Made by a program: the position numbers and the translations under genes
Notes under the pieces: generated by a model
The model's input: the letters and a program-made list of their open reading frames with translations, nothing else
Told to the model about the DNA's origin: nothing
Database searches by the model: none
Source of the DNA: JBCBSK01 sp965250105
Lineage (GTDB): Bacteria > Pseudomonadota > Alphaproteobacteria > Rhizobiales > Tepidamorphaceae
Reading direction: 5' to 3'
Assembly (NCBI GenBank): GCA_965250105.1
Contig: OZ252290.1
Location: 682,001 to 746,000, forward strand
Length of the DNA stretch: 64,000 nt
Shown: positions 61,659-64,000 of the stretch, piece by piece
How positions within the stretch are numbered: position 1 is the stretch's first letter
How the letters are laid out: each line of letters begins with the position of its first letter

Positions 61659-62896
61659 GGATCCGTGCCGGCGGCGGTTTCGAGGACGCAGCGCAGTAGC
61701 ACATTGGTACCGGCGGCGCAGTCTTCCGGCGTCGCGTTCTCCGCCTCGTTGTGGCTGATGCCGTCCTCGCAGGGCACGAAGATCATCGCCGTCGGCGCGA
61801 CGCGCGCCATGTAGACCGCGTCATGGCCGGCGCCGGACGCGATATCGCGGTGCGGATAGCCATAGACCTCGGCCGATGACCGCACCCGGTCGACGAGGTC
61901 CGGCGCGAAGGGCTGCGGCTTGGTGGCCCAGAAGCTCTTCACATGCACCTCGACCTGGGCGCCATCGGCGATCTCCGCGCAGCCCTTGCGAAACCTTTCC
62001 TCCATATCGGCGAGCACGGTGTCGTCGGGATGGCGGAAGTCGACGGTGAACCAGGCATTGCCGGGAATGACATTGCGCGAGGCCGGCTCGACCTTGATGA
62101 TGCCGACGGTGGCATGCGCGCCCTCGCCCGCGTCGAAGCCGATGCGGTTGACGAGATCGATCATCCGCGCCGCGCCGACCAACGCGTCCTTGCGCCGCCA
62201 CATCGGCGTCGGCCCGGCATGGGCTTCCTCGCCGGTCACCGTCACCTCGAACCAGCGCTGACCCATGGCGAGCGTCACGACGCCGATGGTCTTCTCCTCG
62301 GCTTCGAGGATCGGCCCCTGCTCGATATGCAGTTCGAAACAGGCATGGATGTCGCGGCCGCCGGCGCGGCGCTCACCCTTGAGGCCGAGCCGGTCGAGTT
62401 CGTCGCCGAGCCGCACCCCGTCCTCGTCCTCGATGGCCCAGGCCTCTTCGGGCGTGAACACGCCGGCGAACACGCCGGACGCGATCATCGGCGGCGAAAA
62501 GCGGGTGCCTTCCTCATTCGTCCAGTTGACGATCTCGATCGACCGCTCGGTCTCGAGCCCGGCATCGTTCAGCGTGCGCACCACTTCAAGCGCCGCCAAG
62601 ACGCCCAGAACGCCATCGAAGCGCCCGCCCGTCGGCTGGGTGTCGAGATGGCTACCGGCCACCACCGGGGCGAGATCGGGATTGCGGCCCGGCCGGCGCG
62701 CGAACATCGAGCCCATCTCGTCGACCGTCACCTCCAGGCCGGCCTCCTCGCACCAGGATCGGAACAGCGCTCGGCCCTCGGCGTCGAGATCGGTCAGGGC
62801 GAGCCGCTTGTTGCCGCCCTTCGGCGTGGCGCCGATCCTGGCCATCGCCATCAGCGTGTCCCACAGCCGGTCCTGGTTGATCCTGAGATTGCGCAT
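61646..62896 (-). CDS. M20-family Zn-dependent amidohydrolase (N-carbamoyl-L-amino acid hydrolase type)
   Basis: 416 residues from ATG 62896, preceded by AAGGTGA; the in-frame ATG at 62935 is less likely. Metal-ligand motifs of the M20 AmaB/AllC group: GSHLDTQPTGGRFDGVLGV (His and Asp), NWTNEEGTRF (Glu), HIEQGPILE, and a C-terminal SGAGHDAVYMA with a His ligand. It hydrolyses N-carbamoyl amino acids, ureidopropionate or allantoate; sequence alone does not choose. It diverges from a branched-chain-type binding-protein gene with an operator-like palindrome between, suggesting a joint uptake and breakdown unit. Confidence 0.9.
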   Translation of the reverse strand: MRNLRINQDRLWDTLMAMARIGATPKGGNKRLALTDLDAEGRALFRSWCEEAGLEVTVDEMGSMFARRPGRNPDLAPVVAGSHLDTQPTGGRFDGVLGVLAALEVVRTLNDAGLETERSIEIVNWTNEEGTRFSPPMIASGVFAGVFTPEEAWAIEDEDGVRLGDELDRLGLKGERRAGGRDIHACFELHIEQGPILEAEEKTIGVVTLAMGQRWFEVTVTGEEAHAGPTPMWRRKDALVGAARMIDLVNRIGFDAGEGAHATVGIIKVEPASRNVIPGNAWFTVDFRHPDDTVLADMEERFRKGCAEIADGAQVEVHVKSFWATKPQPFAPDLVDRVRSSAEVYGYPHRDIASGAGHDAVYMARVAPTAMIFVPCEDGISHNEAENATPEDCAAGTNVLLRCVLETAAGTDPQSA

Positions 62897-63002
62897 GCGA
62901 TCGTCACCTTGCTTTGTTGGTCGTCTGCCGCACAATACCTATCCGTCGGCGGCGCCCGACCGGCAATGGCCGTTCTCAACGCATCCGCGACACAGAAGGT
63001 GC

Positions 63003-63037
63003 TTGGCAAGCGAGAAAGTTTAGTTCTAAACTATTAT
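63003..63037 (+). promoter_or_regulatory. Operator-like inverted repeat over a possible promoter
   Basis: AGTTTAG-TT-CTAAACT (63017-63032) is a perfect inverted repeat with 7-bp arms in the 309 bp between the divergent hydrolase and binding-protein genes. TTGGCA (63003-63008) with TAAACT (63027-63032) at 18-bp spacing could be the plus-strand promoter, so the repeat would cover its -10 element, the place of a repressor site. The rest of 62897-63205 shows nothing I can name. Confidence 0.5.
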
Positions 63038-63205
63038 CGGCGGGAGCCGGCTGGCCTTTGCCCGCCGAGCGTCGCAAAACAGCGCCGCCAAGGCAACACC
63101 GTTCCACAGGATCGCTCCAGAGGACACCGAGGCCGCGTGCACAGAAGCGTTCAGACGCCACCGACGCAACCTGACGGATCAACGGGCAAGAGGGAGACTT
63201 CGAAC

Positions 63206-64000
63206 ATGACACGACTTGCCACGACCGGCTCGACCCGGATGAAACTGGCCGGCCTCGCGCTGGCCGCGGGCTTCGGCCTGACGACGACGGCCGCCCAGGC
63301 CGAAGACCTCAAGATCGGCATGATGGTGACGCTGTCCGGGGCGCCGGCCGTGCTCGGCCAGCAGGCCCGCGACGGCTTCCAACTCGCTCTCGATGAACTC
63401 GACGGCAGGATCGGCGGCCTCGACACCGAACTCATCGTCGTCGACGACGAACTGAAGCCCGACGTCGCGCGCACCAAGGTCGAGGGCCTGTTGCAGCGCG
63501 ATGAGGTCGACTTCGTGGTCGGCACCATCTTCTCCAACGTCCTGCAGGCGATCTTCAAGCCGGTCACCGACAGCGAAACCTTCCTGATCAGCCCGAATGC
63601 CGGCCCGTCGAGCTTCGCCGGCGCCGAATGCAGCCCCTATTTCTTCGTCACCTCCTATCAGAACGACCAGGTGCACGAAGTGCAGGGCGCGCACGCCCAG
63701 CAGGAAGGCTTCGAGCGCGTCTTCCTGATGGCGCCGAACTATCAGGCCGGCAAGGATTCCATCAACGGCTTCAAGCGCCACTTCGAGGGCGAGATCGTCG
63801 ACGAGGTCTATACCCAGCTCGGCCAGCTCGACTTCTCGGCCGAAATCGCCCGCATCGCCGCCGCCCAGCCGGACGCGCTGTTCATCTTCATGCCGGGCGG
63901 CATGGGCGTGAACTTCGTGCGCCAGTTCCGCCAGGCAGGCCTCGCCGACAGCGTGACCTTCCTGTCCGCCTTCACGGTCGACGAATCCACCCTGCCCGCC
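63206..64000 (+). CDS. ABC transporter substrate-binding protein, LivJ-like, 3' end cut by window edge
   Basis: The first 265 codons of a periplasmic binding protein of the branched-chain amino acid/amide class (type I fold). A Sec signal peptide covers residues 1-32, with cleavage after AQA. The mature start EDLKIGMMVTLSGAPAVLGQQARDGFQLALDELDGRIGG is typical of the family in order and spacing. NAGPSSFAGAECSPYFFVTSYQNDQ and LIFIFMPGG-like LFIFMPGG follow. The ATG at 63206 has AGGGAG upstream; a second Met lies at 63239. Permease and ATPase genes would be expected to the right of the window. The ligand is unknown; the neighbouring amidohydrolase suggests an amino acid derivative. Confidence 0.88.
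   Translation, partial: MTRLATTGSTRMKLAGLALAAGFGLTTTAAQAEDLKIGMMVTLSGAPAVLGQQARDGFQLALDELDGRIGGLDTELIVVDDELKPDVARTKVEGLLQRDEVDFVVGTIFSNVLQAIFKPVTDSETFLISPNAGPSSFAGAECSPYFFVTSYQNDQVHEVQGAHAQQEGFERVFLMAPNYQAGKDSINGFKRHFEGEIVDEVYTQLGQLDFSAEIARIAAAQPDALFIFMPGGMGVNFVRQFRQAGLADSVTFLSAFTVDESTLPA

Overview
The window is GC-rich chromosomal DNA from an alphaproteobacterium, most likely of the Hyphomicrobiales (Rhizobiales). The evidence is a two-piece, circularly permuted tmRNA with the tag ANDNYAEARLAA, an alpha-type SspB adaptor, a fumC-DUF4169-ribbon-helix-helix trio, an FtsZ with a long Pro/Ala-rich linker, and rnpB next to mraZ. It is a housekeeping region: I see no insertion sequence, phage gene, integrase or CRISPR array. 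Codon use looks even throughout.

Left part (1-31 kb). A truncated ilvI lies behind an apparent Val/Ile/Leu leader peptide and attenuator. Then come miaA and serB, whose divergent start codons overlap. A minus-strand block follows: thyA, folA, hflK, hflC, DUF2065 and a periplasmic Deg protease, with a BLUF photoreceptor gene just upstream. Next are the tmRNA gene, sspB, fumC and two small genes, a 1341-residue AsmA-like protein preceded by 14-bp tandem repeats, a D-lactate-dehydrogenase-type flavoprotein, a thioesterase, a CLC channel, a GNAT enzyme, a UvrD/PcrA helicase, prmA, a 70-residue orphan and an aminopeptidase P.

Middle (27-53.5 kb). A very long minus-strand run reads, in order of transcription, mraZ-rsmH-ftsL-ftsI-murE-murF-mraY-murD-ftsW-murG-murC-murB, then ddl-ftsQ-ftsA-ftsZ, lpxC, bamD, recN, ligA. 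This is a complete division and cell-wall (dcw) cluster joined to outer-membrane and DNA-repair genes. Many neighbours overlap as ATGA or TGATG. The only interruption is a DUF2267 gene on the opposite strand between murB and ddl, next to a dense group of GANTC sites and a CtrA-like box.

Right part (53.5-64 kb). rnpB (RNase P RNA) is followed by an Opp-type ABC importer (fused double ATPase, a large substrate-binding protein, two permeases), a UDP-glucuronate 4-epimerase-type enzyme, an M20 amidohydrolase of the N-carbamoyl amino acid type, and the start of a branched-chain-amino-acid-type binding protein with an operator-like inverted repeat upstream.

The points most worth a second look are regulatory: the ilv attenuator, the cell-cycle-like site cluster before ddl-ftsQAZ, the 14-bp repeats before the AsmA gene, a two-copy 66-bp repeat family, and a CLC protein lacking the proton-glutamate. 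I did not find a clear undescribed system.
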